Below are positions 18,290-27,353 of a stretch of 64,000 nt of DNA, one piece after another. Source of the DNA: Deltaproteobacteria bacterium (GTDB lineage: Bacteria > Myxococcota_C > UBA6777); NCBI GenBank assembly GCA_006226375.1, contig SBHC01000063.1, positions 1-64,000 on the forward strand. The letters run 5' to 3'. Each line of letters starts with the position of its first letter. The first letter of the stretch is position 1. The notes below the pieces were generated by a model. That model was not told where the DNA came from and did not search any database. It was given only the letters and a program-made list of their open reading frames with translations. Made by a program: the position numbers and the translations under genes.

Positions 18290-18658
18290 TCGTTCTATCC
18301 CTCGATAGCTTTCATTCCTGTTGAAGAACCATTCGACTCGGACACTCTTCTTATACACGACTCCCACTGGAATGGAAATCCACGCAACCATCTGTTCTCT
18401 CTCCAAACCCTGGCACAAGAGTGGAGCAAGCTCTTACCAGGCAGGGGTTCCAAAGCTTTGCCAAATTGAGTCATTTGTACCGGAAAAAAGGAAGAGGGGT
18501 CGTCGGGTGTTGGATGACCTCAAGCAGGGAATGCTTGCCTTTTTGGAAACAGGCCTTATACTTCAACTGCTCGAAAGACAGGTGATGTGGCTTTGCCCAT
18601 GACCGAACTTTTTAGCCTGTGGATGCGTAAAGCAAACACAGAATGTTCTTTGACAATT
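18290..18658. other. Intergenic between ceramidase-like gene and ssrA, 369 bp
   Basis: It holds the promoter of the ceramidase operon (not placed) and a good sigma-70-type promoter for ssrA (separate entry). No coding region is supported; short frames here lack ribosome sites. Confidence 0.5.
18535..18562 (+). promoter_or_regulatory. Putative sigma-70 promoter of ssrA
   Basis: TTGCCT (18535-18540), 16-bp spacer, TATACT (18557-18562). It lies about 95 bp before the mature tmRNA 5' end, consistent with a precursor trimmed by RNase P. Confidence 0.45.
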
Positions 18659-19017
18659 GGGGATGTACTGGTTTCGACGGAAGTGAGAAAGCGCATGGTG
18701 CGTGTCGGGGATCTGGGTGGCCCCGTAATCAACCCAGGACTTTTTTAGTTGCCAACGATAACGTTGAGCTCGCCCTCGCTGCATAAGTAGTTAGGGTTGT
18801 CCGGTATGACCTTGTTCGTGGGTTGTATTTGGGCATAACATTAGCGAACTGGCCAAAGGGAGTCTTCCTGGCGACCTGAGGCGAGACTTTATCCGGGAAT
18901 AGCAAAAACAAAGCCTGCTCTGTCGGCGTTGTTTGCGCGAAATTAAACGACAGAAATACACACGTAGACCCATCCGTGGCCCTCTTTCGGACGCGAGTTC
19001 GATTCTCGCCATCTCCA
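18659..19017 (+). ncRNA. ssrA: tmRNA (transfer-messenger RNA)
   Basis: The 5' end GGGGATGTACTGGTTTCGAC and 3' end GTTCGATTCTCGCCATCTCC are canonical for tmRNA. GGGGATG pairs with CATCTCC as the acceptor stem, and GCGAG-TTCGATT-CTCGC forms the T arm. The tag frame starts at GCC 18751 and reads ANDNVELALAA, ending TAA at 18784-18786. tmRNA rescues stalled ribosomes and tags nascent chains for proteolysis. After the discriminator A (19017) the genome reads CAA, not CCA, so the CCA end is probably added by tRNA nucleotidyltransferase. A promoter lies upstream and a clear terminator downstream. Confidence 0.96.
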
Positions 19018-19030
19018 CAATTTCTACACC

Positions 19031-19064
19031 AACAGGCGATCCATTTGGGTCGCCTGTTTTGGTT
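19031..19064 (+). terminator. Rho-independent terminator of ssrA
   Basis: AACAGGCGA (19031-19039) pairs perfectly with TCGCCTGTT (19050-19058); the T-run begins inside the second arm and continues as TTTT-GGTTT. It is 14 nt after the tmRNA acceptor stem. Confidence 0.85.
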
Positions 19065-19100
19065 TAACTCCCATGTCCGATTGGCTTTTGCTGCGTGGGT

Positions 19101-19487
19101 TTAGAAGGAGAGCTGATCCCAAATGGTCTGAACTTGTTGAGCGAGAGCCAACGGGTCGAAGGGTTTGGGGATCACAGCCTTAACGCCCATCTCCAGATAG
19201 GCTTTTTTCTCGTGGGGCTGGGCCTTTGCGGTCACAAAGACAACAGGAACGCGAGCAAGCTCAGGGATGTTCATCAACGCCATGGCAGTGGTCGGTCCAT
19301 CCATGAGGGGCATCATCACATCCAACAAGATCAAGTCCGGCTGAAACACGGGAGCTTGCTCCAAGGCTTCCTTTCCATTGCCACAAGAACGAACGACGAA
19401 CCCTCCTAGGTTGGTCAGGGCAAACTCTGCAATCGTTTTAATATCTTCGTCATCTTCTACCAGCAAAATGCGCCGCAACGTGTTCAT
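19101..19487 (-). CDS. Stand-alone response regulator (CheY-like receiver)
   Basis: The protein is 128 aa, a single REC domain. The acidic pocket is EDD (residues 11-13), phosphoacceptor Asp56 (LLDVMMP), Thr86 and Lys108 (PKPF) are all present, so it should be phosphorylatable. No output domain is fused. It begins 18 bp after the histidine kinase gene and is presumably its partner; output by protein-protein contact is inference. The gene ends near the ssrA terminator on the other strand. Confidence 0.92.
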   Translation of the reverse strand: MNTLRRILLVEDDEDIKTIAEFALTNLGGFVVRSCGNGKEALEQAPVFQPDLILLDVMMPLMDGPTTAMALMNIPELARVPVVFVTAKAQPHEKKAYLEMGVKAVIPKPFDPLALAQQVQTIWDQLSF

Positions 19488-19505
19488 AATTCTAGGTCTC
19501 GCAGA

Positions 19506-21161
19506 TTAGTTCTCCAAGGGCCTGGAAGGCGTCTCACTCAAAGGCAACACAAATGAAAATGTTGTGCCTTCGCCGGGTGTGGAATCAAATGCAATAATCC
19601 CTTTGTAGCGCTCCACAATCGACTTCGTGATGTACAAGCCCAATCCTGTACCTCCAAGTTGCCTGGTGTTGGAAGAGTCAGCCTGCGCAAACTTTTGAAA
19701 CACTTGAGGCGCAAACTCTGGAGCAATTCCCATGCCTTGGTCTTGAACAGAAACCTTAGCGGTTTTTCCCTCCTTTGCCAAGGAAACAGTAACGCTTCCC
19801 CCTTCGAGTGAGAACTTGACAGCGTTGGACAAAAGGTTTGCCATCACCTGATGAAGCCTTTCGGATTCAGCTTCCACCCAAAGAGTCTCTTCCGGGCAAT
19901 GAAGTTCACACACAACCCCTCGTTGTTCGGCAAACCCCTGGATTGCTTCCAAAGAAGCCTCCAGCAAGAGTCCAAGATCCAAAGAGTTTAACTTTGTTCC
20001 AGGATACCCTGCTTCAATTTTTTGGACATCCAAGATATCGTTGATCAAACGAATCAATCGTTGGCTGTTCCTGTGAGCGATATCGACCATCTGTTGGGCT
20101 GATTTCGGTAGCTCCCCGACAACCCCGTTGGCAAGCAAAGCGAGAGAGCCAGCCACAGAAGTGATGGGCGTTCGAAGCTCATGACTCACAACAGAGATAA
20201 ACTCATCCTTCATCCAAAACAGCTTTTTCTGTTCGGTAATATCGCGAGCTGTTGCAAAGATGAGGTTGTCCTCTGTCACGGGTTGTGACATCCAGGCCAA
20301 CCACTTGTACTCCCCGTCTGCTGTCAGGTATCGATTTTCAAACATTACGGTAGGGATGCCTTCGTTTAACGTCTCCATTTCCTTGAGGGTGGCCTCAATA
20401 TCATCAGGATGAACAAAGGAAAGGAATGGCTTGCTGAGAAGTTCCTCTTCCGAATACCCCAGCACGCGAGTGAAGCTAGGAGATACTTGTAAGAAATAGC
20501 CTTCCTCGTTGGCCACACAAATCATATCCAAAGACATGGAAAAGAATCGCTCCAGCCACGTTACGGCCTCCATTCGTTCGGAAATATCTTGAAAAGTACC
20601 GTTGACCTTGGCAACCTTCCCGTTGCAAGACTCCACTTGTCCCTTGGCTCGGACCCAGACCCGCCGACCTTTCGCGGTGCGAAGAATGAACTTTTCGTCA
20701 AAGCTTGTCCCCTTGGCGATCGCCTCTTCCACACACTGCCGAATCTTCGGCTGGAACGAGGGCGCGTAGTAGCTCAAAGCCTCTTCCAAATCAAGCGCAG
20801 GACCAATAGGCAATTCGTGAATACGAAAGACCTCATCGGTCCAAGACACCTTCTTTGTCTCCAGATCAAGCTCCCATCCTCCCACCTTGGCCATACGCTC
20901 TGCTTGTCTGAAAAGCTTCATCGCCAGACCAAAGGGGTTATTTTCTGTTGCAAAGCGACGCATCTGTAGAGTTTGCCAGAGCTTTGTTGTCACGACCACG
21001 TTGAGTGCGAGAAAGGCACACCCTGCGTTAAAGCTAACAAACAAGGTTGGCCCTTGCAGAAGCCACGTAAGACCAGCGAGGCTAACGAAGCCCAACCCCA
21101 AACCCAGTGCAGTTAATGTAAGGGAAGAAGTGTCAGATGAAGAAGAAGGGAAAGTGTTCAT
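19506..21161 (-). CDS. PAS-domain membrane sensor histidine kinase
   Basis: The protein is 551 aa. Two hydrophobic segments (about 15-37 and 38-60) anchor it; the loop between is minimal, so sensing is probably cytosolic. Two PAS/PAC units follow (about 82-198 and 203-312, ending TFQDISERME and ATARDITEQK). HisKA has VSHELRTP with His327; HATPase_c has N (LLSNAVKFS), G1 (VQDQGMGIA) and G2 (GGTGLGLYITK) boxes. No receiver is fused; the CheY-like gene 18 bp downstream supplies it. The ligand is unknown. Confidence 0.92.
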   Translation of the reverse strand: MNTFPSSSSDTSSLTLTALGLGLGFVSLAGLTWLLQGPTLFVSFNAGCAFLALNVVVTTKLWQTLQMRRFATENNPFGLAMKLFRQAERMAKVGGWELDLETKKVSWTDEVFRIHELPIGPALDLEEALSYYAPSFQPKIRQCVEEAIAKGTSFDEKFILRTAKGRRVWVRAKGQVESCNGKVAKVNGTFQDISERMEAVTWLERFFSMSLDMICVANEEGYFLQVSPSFTRVLGYSEEELLSKPFLSFVHPDDIEATLKEMETLNEGIPTVMFENRYLTADGEYKWLAWMSQPVTEDNLIFATARDITEQKKLFWMKDEFISVVSHELRTPITSVAGSLALLANGVVGELPKSAQQMVDIAHRNSQRLIRLINDILDVQKIEAGYPGTKLNSLDLGLLLEASLEAIQGFAEQRGVVCELHCPEETLWVEAESERLHQVMANLLSNAVKFSLEGGSVTVSLAKEGKTAKVSVQDQGMGIAPEFAPQVFQKFAQADSSNTRQLGGTGLGLYITKSIVERYKGIIAFDSTPGEGTTFSFVLPLSETPSRPLEN

Positions 21162-21219
21162 AGCCTGCGTACTTGAGAAGTCGGCACTTCTGCGTGGTTT
21201 TGCTTAGAACCCAAAAGGT

Positions 21220-22545
21220 TCACGCAAAAAAGTTTTGCATCCAAAGCCAGGCAAGAGCAGCCCAGGCCCCCAAAGCCGAGCCGATGTTGGACATGACAGC
21301 GACCAACAACACTCGAGTAAACGGGTTGCGATAGACTCCTTTGATATCCTTAACATCCTCTGGAATGCGCTCTGCATCTTCTACTGTAGGCTTGCGTAAC
21401 CAAGCCTCAGTAAGCCCCACCGCCATTCCAGCCCCAATGGTTGGATTTAAAGAAGTGATTGGAGATGCAACAAAGCCTGTTGCAGCAGAGAGGAGCTTAC
21501 CACCAGCCAGAAGCGTAAGCAAGGCGCACATCACGGCGTTGGGAAGAATCCACATGGTGGCCATTTCCCACATGTCGCGACCTGAGTTTTGAGAGTACCC
21601 GACATAGAACGCGCTGAGCACCAGCAACGGAACAAGCCACTTGGCCCAGGCACCCCATCGACTCTTGGGAGGAATCACATTGAGCTGCTCACGATCGATG
21701 GAAGTACCGAACTTTTGGGTCATACCGTTCACGTGACCAGCGCCCACAACGGCAACCACAACGTCACCTGGAGCATCTTCCACGGAAGAGATTAAGAAGG
21801 AGTCCCTCTCATCGATCAGAGGTTCTTTCACGGAGGGCAACGCTTCAGCAAACGCCTGCATGGCATTCGCCAGTTGGTCTTTTTGCTTAATCTTTTCGAT
21901 ATCTTCTTCGGAGATGTCTTCCGCCTGAAACATGCTACCGAGTAGACCACTCATCACCTTCATCTTGTCCATGAAGGTAAGATTTCCCCAGGTCCGCTTG
22001 AGCGTGATTTGCACGTCGCGATCGGCCATCACCAACGTAGCGTCGTGCTCCTTCGCCTTCTCGATGGCTGCGATCATCTCAGCACCTGGCTTAATCCCGA
22101 GCTTCTCTCCCATTCGCTTTTGCATCGAACTGAGCGCAAGGTGCGCCAGCAGATACAACATTTTGCCTTGCTTGATGACGGAGAAGATGTCGAGCTTTTG
22201 CCAAACTTGTTCGTCCGAAAGAGCTTTGTAACGGGTGTCACACAGTTCCACACAAACGGTATCTGGCTTGACCGCATCAATGACAGCCTTCACTTCGTCC
22301 ACACTTTGCTGGGAGATATGAGCGGTTCCCACCACGTAAAAAGTCCGGTCCCCACGGCGCAAAATGGTGACGTTCTCGGAGGTCTCTGGGTCGTAGTCGC
22401 TTGGGAGGCTTGAACGCACTTCACCTTCAGCCGCCTCAGACTCCTCTTGCGAGTAAGGGGCCTCCAGACTGATCGACTCCTCAGTCACAATGTTGCTGGG
22501 GTTCAGCGCGTCCGTTGCAACCGGCGTATCTTGTATCTTGCTCAA
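21220..22545 (-). CDS. TraB/PrgY family membrane protein
   Basis: The protein is 441 aa. I choose TTG 22545 (giving MSKIQDTP) because AGAGGAG lies 8 nt before it; the frame can extend to another TTG at 22569 that overlaps this ribosome site. The soluble domain has the TraB GTAHIS motif, VCVELC-D-RY, ADRDVQITLKR and VGAGHVNGM; four to five hydrophobic helices follow (WAKWLVPLLVLSAFYVGY; MATMWILPNAVMCALL; last helix at the C terminus). PrgY is known from enterococci as a pheromone-shutdown protein and the fold is shared with Tiki/erythromycin-esterase-like hydrolases. Function in this host is unknown. Confidence 0.85.
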   Translation of the reverse strand: MSKIQDTPVATDALNPSNIVTEESISLEAPYSQEESEAAEGEVRSSLPSDYDPETSENVTILRRGDRTFYVVGTAHISQQSVDEVKAVIDAVKPDTVCVELCDTRYKALSDEQVWQKLDIFSVIKQGKMLYLLAHLALSSMQKRMGEKLGIKPGAEMIAAIEKAKEHDATLVMADRDVQITLKRTWGNLTFMDKMKVMSGLLGSMFQAEDISEEDIEKIKQKDQLANAMQAFAEALPSVKEPLIDERDSFLISSVEDAPGDVVVAVVGAGHVNGMTQKFGTSIDREQLNVIPPKSRWGAWAKWLVPLLVLSAFYVGYSQNSGRDMWEMATMWILPNAVMCALLTLLAGGKLLSAATGFVASPITSLNPTIGAGMAVGLTEAWLRKPTVEDAERIPEDVKDIKGVYRNPFTRVLLVAVMSNIGSALGAWAALAWLWMQNFFA

Positions 22546-22674
22546 AAGGGTAGCTCCTCTACATAACAATCCAAAAATCTTGATGTAAGAGAAGGAGTCT
22601 TAGGGGAATTGTCAAGGAAAAAACATGCAGAGAGGCTGGGTCTGTGAAGTGCTCCGAGAGGGAATAGAGAAGAA

Positions 22675-24393
22675 TCAGGGCTTGGCTGGGAGAGGACCAA
22701 GCAAGCGAGTCATCACAGAACGAAAGGTGTGACTTCGAAGATCCATCCCGCGAGCCATCACTTTGCCATCGGGACCCACCAAAAACAGCGTGGGAAGAAT
22801 CACCGTCTCAAACATTTCACCCATGTTGCTCGACGAGCCTTTCTTCGCAATGTGGTTGAACCAGGGCATCTTCCATTCTTTGTTACGATATCGCCGCAAG
22901 ACCCCTTCGTTGGAGTCATACGATACCGCCAGGATCTGAAAGCTCTTGGTCTTCTTGTAGTGTTTGTACATCCGATGAAGCAAGGGCATTTTGGCCACAC
23001 ACGGAGCGCACCACGTCGCCCAAAACATGATTAAGGTGTGATGCCCCTTGAGATCATTGTGGGAAAAGGTTGGCTTGGACGACTCCCAAAGAGCCACCTT
23101 AAACGGCGTAATCGTGCTACCCACCGGGAAGACAACATGCGTGTGCCACTTCGATCGTTTGAGCCCGCGCTTTAACCGCTTGCTCGGATACTTGGCCACG
23201 AGGGTTGCCATCTCATCGTAGGTATCGCGGGTTTCTCGCTTCGCACGTTGAAGCTTTTCCTCCAGCTTCTTCACCTTCGCCAAGCTTTGTTCCTTCACTT
23301 TGCCTGTCTGGGTTTTGGCGGTGTTCTTGAGCTTCAACATCGATCGACGAATGGCTCGCCAACGAAACCCCATTCCCATCAGCTTCCGGCTCCGAAACGC
23401 ATACCGAATAGAGGGGCTGGGGTGTGTAAGCATCACCAACCTTTTGTAGACCTTGGCCTCAGGCCCAATCATGCCAATGGTGTTCTGTGACAACATCGAA
23501 GACAGAGACCAAAGCACCGACTGTGGCGGCGTGCTTTGAACAAGCTTCTTAATAAAGCCCATCCGCCAGGACTCAAAGGCCTGGTATTCCACAGGTCGGC
23601 CCGAAGGATGCAACGACGACTTCAGCATCAACCAGGCATCCTTAACAATCGGTATAGTCGCCGCTTTCACCTGCTTGTCAATTAAGTCGTTGGTTGGCTT
23701 GTAGGAGTAGACAAACGGGGTCTTCTTCCCGGAAGCTTTGTGCTGGAGCAACGCCTGCCTCCAGTGCTTCCTTCCACTCTTCATTAACTGCACCACAGGG
23801 TTCAACTGGCCAGCCCAAGCCGGCTGGATCTTCCAGGGAGTCTTCACCAAACGTGGTTGACTCTGGGCAAAGCCAGCAGGCCGAGACGACGGATGTGACA
23901 CCGCAGCCAGGGTCGTCGGTCGTGACGCAGGCTTGGAAGCAACCTTTGGTTTGGTTTTGGCCCTCGTTGCCTTAGGGCCCGGCTTTAAGCTGGCTTCCAC
24001 GGAAACAGTCGCTCCCGGCTTAAGCCACAAGAGCACTTTGTTGTTTGCCCAACCCTTCTTCTTAATGTTGAGCCAAAACAGACCGCGGTCTCTGGTTTGA
24101 AGGGCAAAGCGCCCGTCCTTCTGTGTTGTCCCTTTGTACAATTCCTCAGGCCAGCCATGACGGGTTAAGGAGACCTCGGCTCCTACCAAAACCTTGCCAT
24201 TGGATCCTGCAACAACACCCTGAACCTTTGCAGGAGCAGGCTTGGGTGGTACTCGCGTGGGAGCCGCGACGAGAACATTGGTGGAGCTGCTGTTGGAGAC
24301 GTCGCTGCCTTTGGGTTCATCCACATCTGCCCAGACAGAGAAACTTCCACAGCATAAGAGAAGAAATCCAAGAACAACATGTCGTAGCACCAC
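22675..24393 (-). CDS. Secreted thioredoxin-fold (TlpA/ResA-like) protein with N-terminal carboxypeptidase-regulatory-like domain
   Basis: The protein is 572 aa, GTG start with AGGAGAG upstream and a signal peptide ending near VWA-DVD. Residues about 55-135 form a CarboxypepD_reg-like beta domain (VQGVVAGSNGKVLVGAEVSL ... DGRFAL). A Lys/Pro/Ala/Ser linker and a long helical, very basic region follow. The C-terminal 130 residues are a TlpA-like thioredoxin domain with FWATWCAPCVAKMP (CAPC redox pair), a cis-Pro in VILPTLFLV and GPDGKV. TlpA-type proteins reduce periplasmic disulfides, often for cytochrome c maturation; several c-type cytochromes are encoded in this window, but a link is inference. 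Confidence 0.82.
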   Translation of the reverse strand: MVLRHVVLGFLLLCCGSFSVWADVDEPKGSDVSNSSSTNVLVAAPTRVPPKPAPAKVQGVVAGSNGKVLVGAEVSLTRHGWPEELYKGTTQKDGRFALQTRDRGLFWLNIKKKGWANNKVLLWLKPGATVSVEASLKPGPKATRAKTKPKVASKPASRPTTLAAVSHPSSRPAGFAQSQPRLVKTPWKIQPAWAGQLNPVVQLMKSGRKHWRQALLQHKASGKKTPFVYSYKPTNDLIDKQVKAATIPIVKDAWLMLKSSLHPSGRPVEYQAFESWRMGFIKKLVQSTPPQSVLWSLSSMLSQNTIGMIGPEAKVYKRLVMLTHPSPSIRYAFRSRKLMGMGFRWRAIRRSMLKLKNTAKTQTGKVKEQSLAKVKKLEEKLQRAKRETRDTYDEMATLVAKYPSKRLKRGLKRSKWHTHVVFPVGSTITPFKVALWESSKPTFSHNDLKGHHTLIMFWATWCAPCVAKMPLLHRMYKHYKKTKSFQILAVSYDSNEGVLRRYRNKEWKMPWFNHIAKKGSSSNMGEMFETVILPTLFLVGPDGKVMARGMDLRSHTFRSVMTRLLGPLPAKP

Positions 24394-24903
24394 GGGCGCT
24401 CTCCTTTGTGTTGTGTTTCGTCCATGAACCCAAACAAGAAGGATGTCGAATCAGAGAGCAACCCCTCTCAAGCGACAAAACCTTATGAATTCAAGGATGC
24501 TCCAAAGCAAACAGTGAAATGGATCACAAGCTTCTTAAAGACTGTGAATTCCCTCACGGGTTTTTCTCCAGCATCCTGGAACATTTCTACGATAGAAGAA
24601 TTCATTCTCCAATGAGAGAGAATCCCCCCGAGCCAAAACCGAAGCAAACAACCGCATTCATTCAGGAAACATCGGCAATAAACATCCTGGAACAAGACAT
24701 GAACTAGGGAGCGGCAGAACGAAGAAACGATACTTCAAGCCAAAGGAGGCGCCAAACACACAGCACTTGTGAGGACATGCTCCTCACCACACTCCCTCAC
24801 CTCACCTGTATGATGACTTGTACACCTCATTCTCACCGTGGAGAATGGGGTGTACTTTTTTTAGGTTTAGGGACGTTGCATTCCTCCAAACCCAATGGTC
24901 TGC
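24394..24903. other. 510-bp intergenic with an orphan plus-strand terminator
   Basis: Flanking genes are both on the minus strand. A plus-strand frame from ATG 24424 encodes 63 aa (MNPNKKDVESES...) without a ribosome site, and another from 24519 (62 aa) is equally unsupported. The strong plus-strand terminator at 24820-24862 suggests a short plus-strand transcript, coding or not, in this gap. Confidence 0.5.
24820..24862 (+). terminator. Strong Rho-independent terminator, plus strand, no assigned gene
   Basis: GTACACCTCATTCTC (24820-24834) and GAGAATGGGGTGTAC (24841-24855) form a 15-bp stem with one T-G wobble and a 6-nt loop, followed by seven T. On the minus strand no T-tract follows, so polarity is plus. 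Confidence 0.85.
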
Positions 24904-25266
24904 CTAGAGAAAATACAGCACTACACCTGCAATGACGGCTGGGATGGTCTGGACAAAGAGAATCCGGACTTGGGCAGTCGCAGCACCATACAACCCTGCA
25001 ACAGCGACACAAGCCAGAAAGAACAGTTGGACTTGAAAACCAATGACGGAGTTGGGATGTGCCAGGCCCCAGATTAAGCCGGCCGCAAGAAACCCATTGT
25101 ACAAGCCTTGGTTCTTCAGCATGGTCTGGAGAAGTTTGTTGTCACGTTGGTCTTTGGGAACGCCAAACACTCGAACAGCGCGGCTCCAAAGAAACATTTC
25201 CAGAACCATGATGTACACATGAAGAGCAGCGATCAGACCCACAAGTCCAGGAGCAAGGTATTTCAT
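24904..25266 (-). CDS. DUF1304 small membrane protein
   Basis: The protein is 120 aa with four predicted transmembrane helices. It matches DUF1304 by the first-helix pattern HVYIMVLEMFLW, RVFGV and the central NQGLYNGFLAAGLIWGL motif. The family has no established function. It starts 15 bp after the alpha/beta hydrolase gene, which implies one operon. Confidence 0.9.
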   Translation of the reverse strand: MKYLAPGLVGLIAALHVYIMVLEMFLWSRAVRVFGVPKDQRDNKLLQTMLKNQGLYNGFLAAGLIWGLAHPNSVIGFQVQLFFLACVAVAGLYGAATAQVRILFVQTIPAVIAGVVLYFL

Positions 25267-25281
25267 AGCGCGTTCCTTCCG

Positions 25282-25956
25282 TCAGGTAGGTTCGGCCACC
25301 TCAGGGAAGCGACCGTGTTGAAAGAAATGGAGAATCATCTCATGAACATCGGACTGGTTCATGATGGTGGTGTGATTCGCCGCAACTTCAGCAAAATCAA
25401 CCATCATCTCCAGATGTGTTTCTTCGACAATCACGGTTCCATCGCTGGGTTGGTCCAAGACAACATGAGAGAACCAGCTGATCGGATTGGCCAGCGCACG
25501 TGCCTTGGTCCCGGCGATCACACCAAACGGACAAGGGGGCAGCGGCAGCTCCGGCTTGTCTTCAGCGACCTGCAAGCCAGCCGGTCCATAAAACCAGTGA
25601 AAGAAAGGTTGTGTGGCGGGATGGCTCGATAAGGTTCGCGCCAAATGACTGCCGTTGTGAGGAGGAGCGATAAACACAGCATTCCGCCAGTTGTAGTCTG
25701 GCATCAGCGACATCAGAACTCGTCCGACCAGGCCACCCATCGAGTGAGACACGAGGTGCAGCGCAACTTCTCGGTCCACCTGTTGTTCTACAAGTGGGAC
25801 AAGTTGCTGTGCAAGTTCCTGAATGGTATGCTTGCGTGAGGGATAATCCAGGTTGATGGGATGCAACCCACCATCTCCTATGGCTTGAGCCAAACGACGC
25901 ATGGAACGGGCTGTTCGGGCCAGACCATGCAACACAATCACAGAAGGCTGTGACAT
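25282..25956 (-). CDS. Alpha/beta hydrolase, lipase-like (PGAP1/LipA-type)
   Basis: The protein is 224 aa, ATG with GAGG 5 nt upstream, no signal peptide. VIVLHGLARTARSM provides the oxyanion HG loop; SHSMGG carries the nucleophile Ser72; NHTTIM near the C terminus fits the catalytic His; Asp candidates lie in QPSDGTV. The PPHNGS segment after the second strand is typical of lipase/esterase (PGAP1-like) members. Substrate is unknown. First gene of a two-gene operon with the DUF1304 protein. Confidence 0.85.
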   Translation of the reverse strand: MSQPSVIVLHGLARTARSMRRLAQAIGDGGLHPINLDYPSRKHTIQELAQQLVPLVEQQVDREVALHLVSHSMGGLVGRVLMSLMPDYNWRNAVFIAPPHNGSHLARTLSSHPATQPFFHWFYGPAGLQVAEDKPELPLPPCPFGVIAGTKARALANPISWFSHVVLDQPSDGTVIVEETHLEMMVDFAEVAANHTTIMNQSDVHEMILHFFQHGRFPEVAEPT

Positions 25957-26136
25957 ACTACCTCACCCACAGGTATCTTTACTGGGTCATGTCCCACTCA
26001 CAAGGAAAGAGAACATCCGAGCAAGGGACCCCAACCAAGATAGATAGATACGTTTCTCACCGAAACAGAAGAACACAAAATGAGATTGGACTGTAGTCGA
26101 GTCGGTCGTTGGATGCAAGCGAAGAGGGAGTTAGCG

Positions 26137-27309
26137 TTGAAGTCGCAACATTTTCGAATGGGGCTCTTAATTCTTTGGAGCACATGGTTCCTGTCGATGG
26201 GATGCAGCACAGCCCCACCAGACCCTTGCAAGGATGTAACTTGCGATGCCAACAGCACATGCCAGCAAGGAACCTGCGTTCCCAACTGCACTGACGTGCA
26301 AGCACTTTGCAACAACGTTTGCATCAACATTCAAACCGACACGAAGAACTGCGGTCAATGCGGCAACCTCTGCCGTGAGGGTGAAGTCTGCGAGCAAGGA
26401 GCCTGCAAGCTCACCTGCCCCGACACCGCGACGTTGTGCGCCAACCAATGCGTTGACACCCAAACCAACAACCAACACTGTGGCGCCTGTGACAAAGCTT
26501 GCAGCGCTGGCGAAACCTGCAAAGGAGGGGCATGCGTGCTGGTGTGTCCTGGAAACTTGGCGATGTGTGGACAAGCCTGTATCGACACCCAAAACAACCC
26601 CAAGCACTGTGGAGGTTGCGACAAAGCTTGCAAAGCAGGTGAGGTCTGCAGCAAAGGTGCCTGCCAGCCCAACTGCCCTTCTTCCCAAACACAATGTGGT
26701 TCCGTTTGTGTGGACACCCAAACTGACGCTGGACACTGTGGCGCCTGTGATGCTGCCTGCAAAAGCTTCGAGACCTGTGACAAAGGGGCTTGTGAGCTTC
26801 GTTGCCCCACAGGTCAAGTGGACTGCAACGGCCAATGCACCGATAAACTCACGGACAACAACCACTGCGGAGGCTGCGGAAAAACTTGTCAATCCTGGGA
26901 GATTTGTGACCAGGGTTCCTGCAAAGCCATCTGCTCCTCAGGACAAACGGATTGCTCTGGAACATGCGTCGACCTGCAGTCCAGCCTGACACATTGTGGC
27001 GCGTGCAAGACGTCGTGCAAAACCAACGAGACCTGTGAGAAAGGTCAATGCGTATGCGAGAAGAACACCACAGAGTGTGGCGGGGTATGCATCGACACCC
27101 AACGCAGCAGCGACCACTGCGGTGCCTGCAATACCAAGTGCCCCACAGGTCAGGTTTGCGTCTCTGGAGCATGCGCCACCCGCTGTAAGATTGGAGAGAC
27201 CAACTGCGCGGGCTCTTGCATCGACACCCAAACCAACTCGAATCATTGTGGTGCCTGCAACAACCTCTGCAAGGGAGGCACTACCTGCACCAGCGGAGTT
27301 TGCCAATGA
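26137..27309 (+). CDS. Cys-rich repeat lipoprotein (MXAN_6577-like)
   Basis: The protein is 390 aa. TTG 26137 is preferred: GAGGGAG stands 6 nt before it and the product is then a 21-residue signal (MKSQHFRMGLLILWSTWFLS) with lipobox SMGC. ATGs at 26080, 26113 and 26158 lack ribosome sites. After PPDPCKDVTC come eight repeats of about 44 residues of the form C-x3-C-x-(D/N)-x-Q-(T/N/S)-x4-HCG-x-C-x3-C-x7-C-x-x-G-x-C, as in cysteine-rich lipoproteins common in Myxococcota. Each repeat probably forms a disulfide-stabilised EGF/metallothionein-like unit. Surface exposure is inference. A paralog lies 44 bp downstream. Confidence 0.85.
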   Translation: MKSQHFRMGLLILWSTWFLSMGCSTAPPDPCKDVTCDANSTCQQGTCVPNCTDVQALCNNVCINIQTDTKNCGQCGNLCREGEVCEQGACKLTCPDTATLCANQCVDTQTNNQHCGACDKACSAGETCKGGACVLVCPGNLAMCGQACIDTQNNPKHCGGCDKACKAGEVCSKGACQPNCPSSQTQCGSVCVDTQTDAGHCGACDAACKSFETCDKGACELRCPTGQVDCNGQCTDKLTDNNHCGGCGKTCQSWEICDQGSCKAICSSGQTDCSGTCVDLQSSLTHCGACKTSCKTNETCEKGQCVCEKNTTECGGVCIDTQRSSDHCGACNTKCPTGQVCVSGACATRCKIGETNCAGSCIDTQTNSNHCGACNNLCKGGTTCTSGVCQ

Positions 27310-27353
27310 GTCGTCCGCTGAGTGCCCCAAACATGCCCCAAAAAGGAGAGGTC

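Noticed and set aside
18649-18654. TTGACA next to the tmRNA 5' end as a -35 box
   Set aside because: It lies within 10 bp of the mature 5' end and would start transcription inside the RNA; TTGCCT-16-TATACT upstream fits better.
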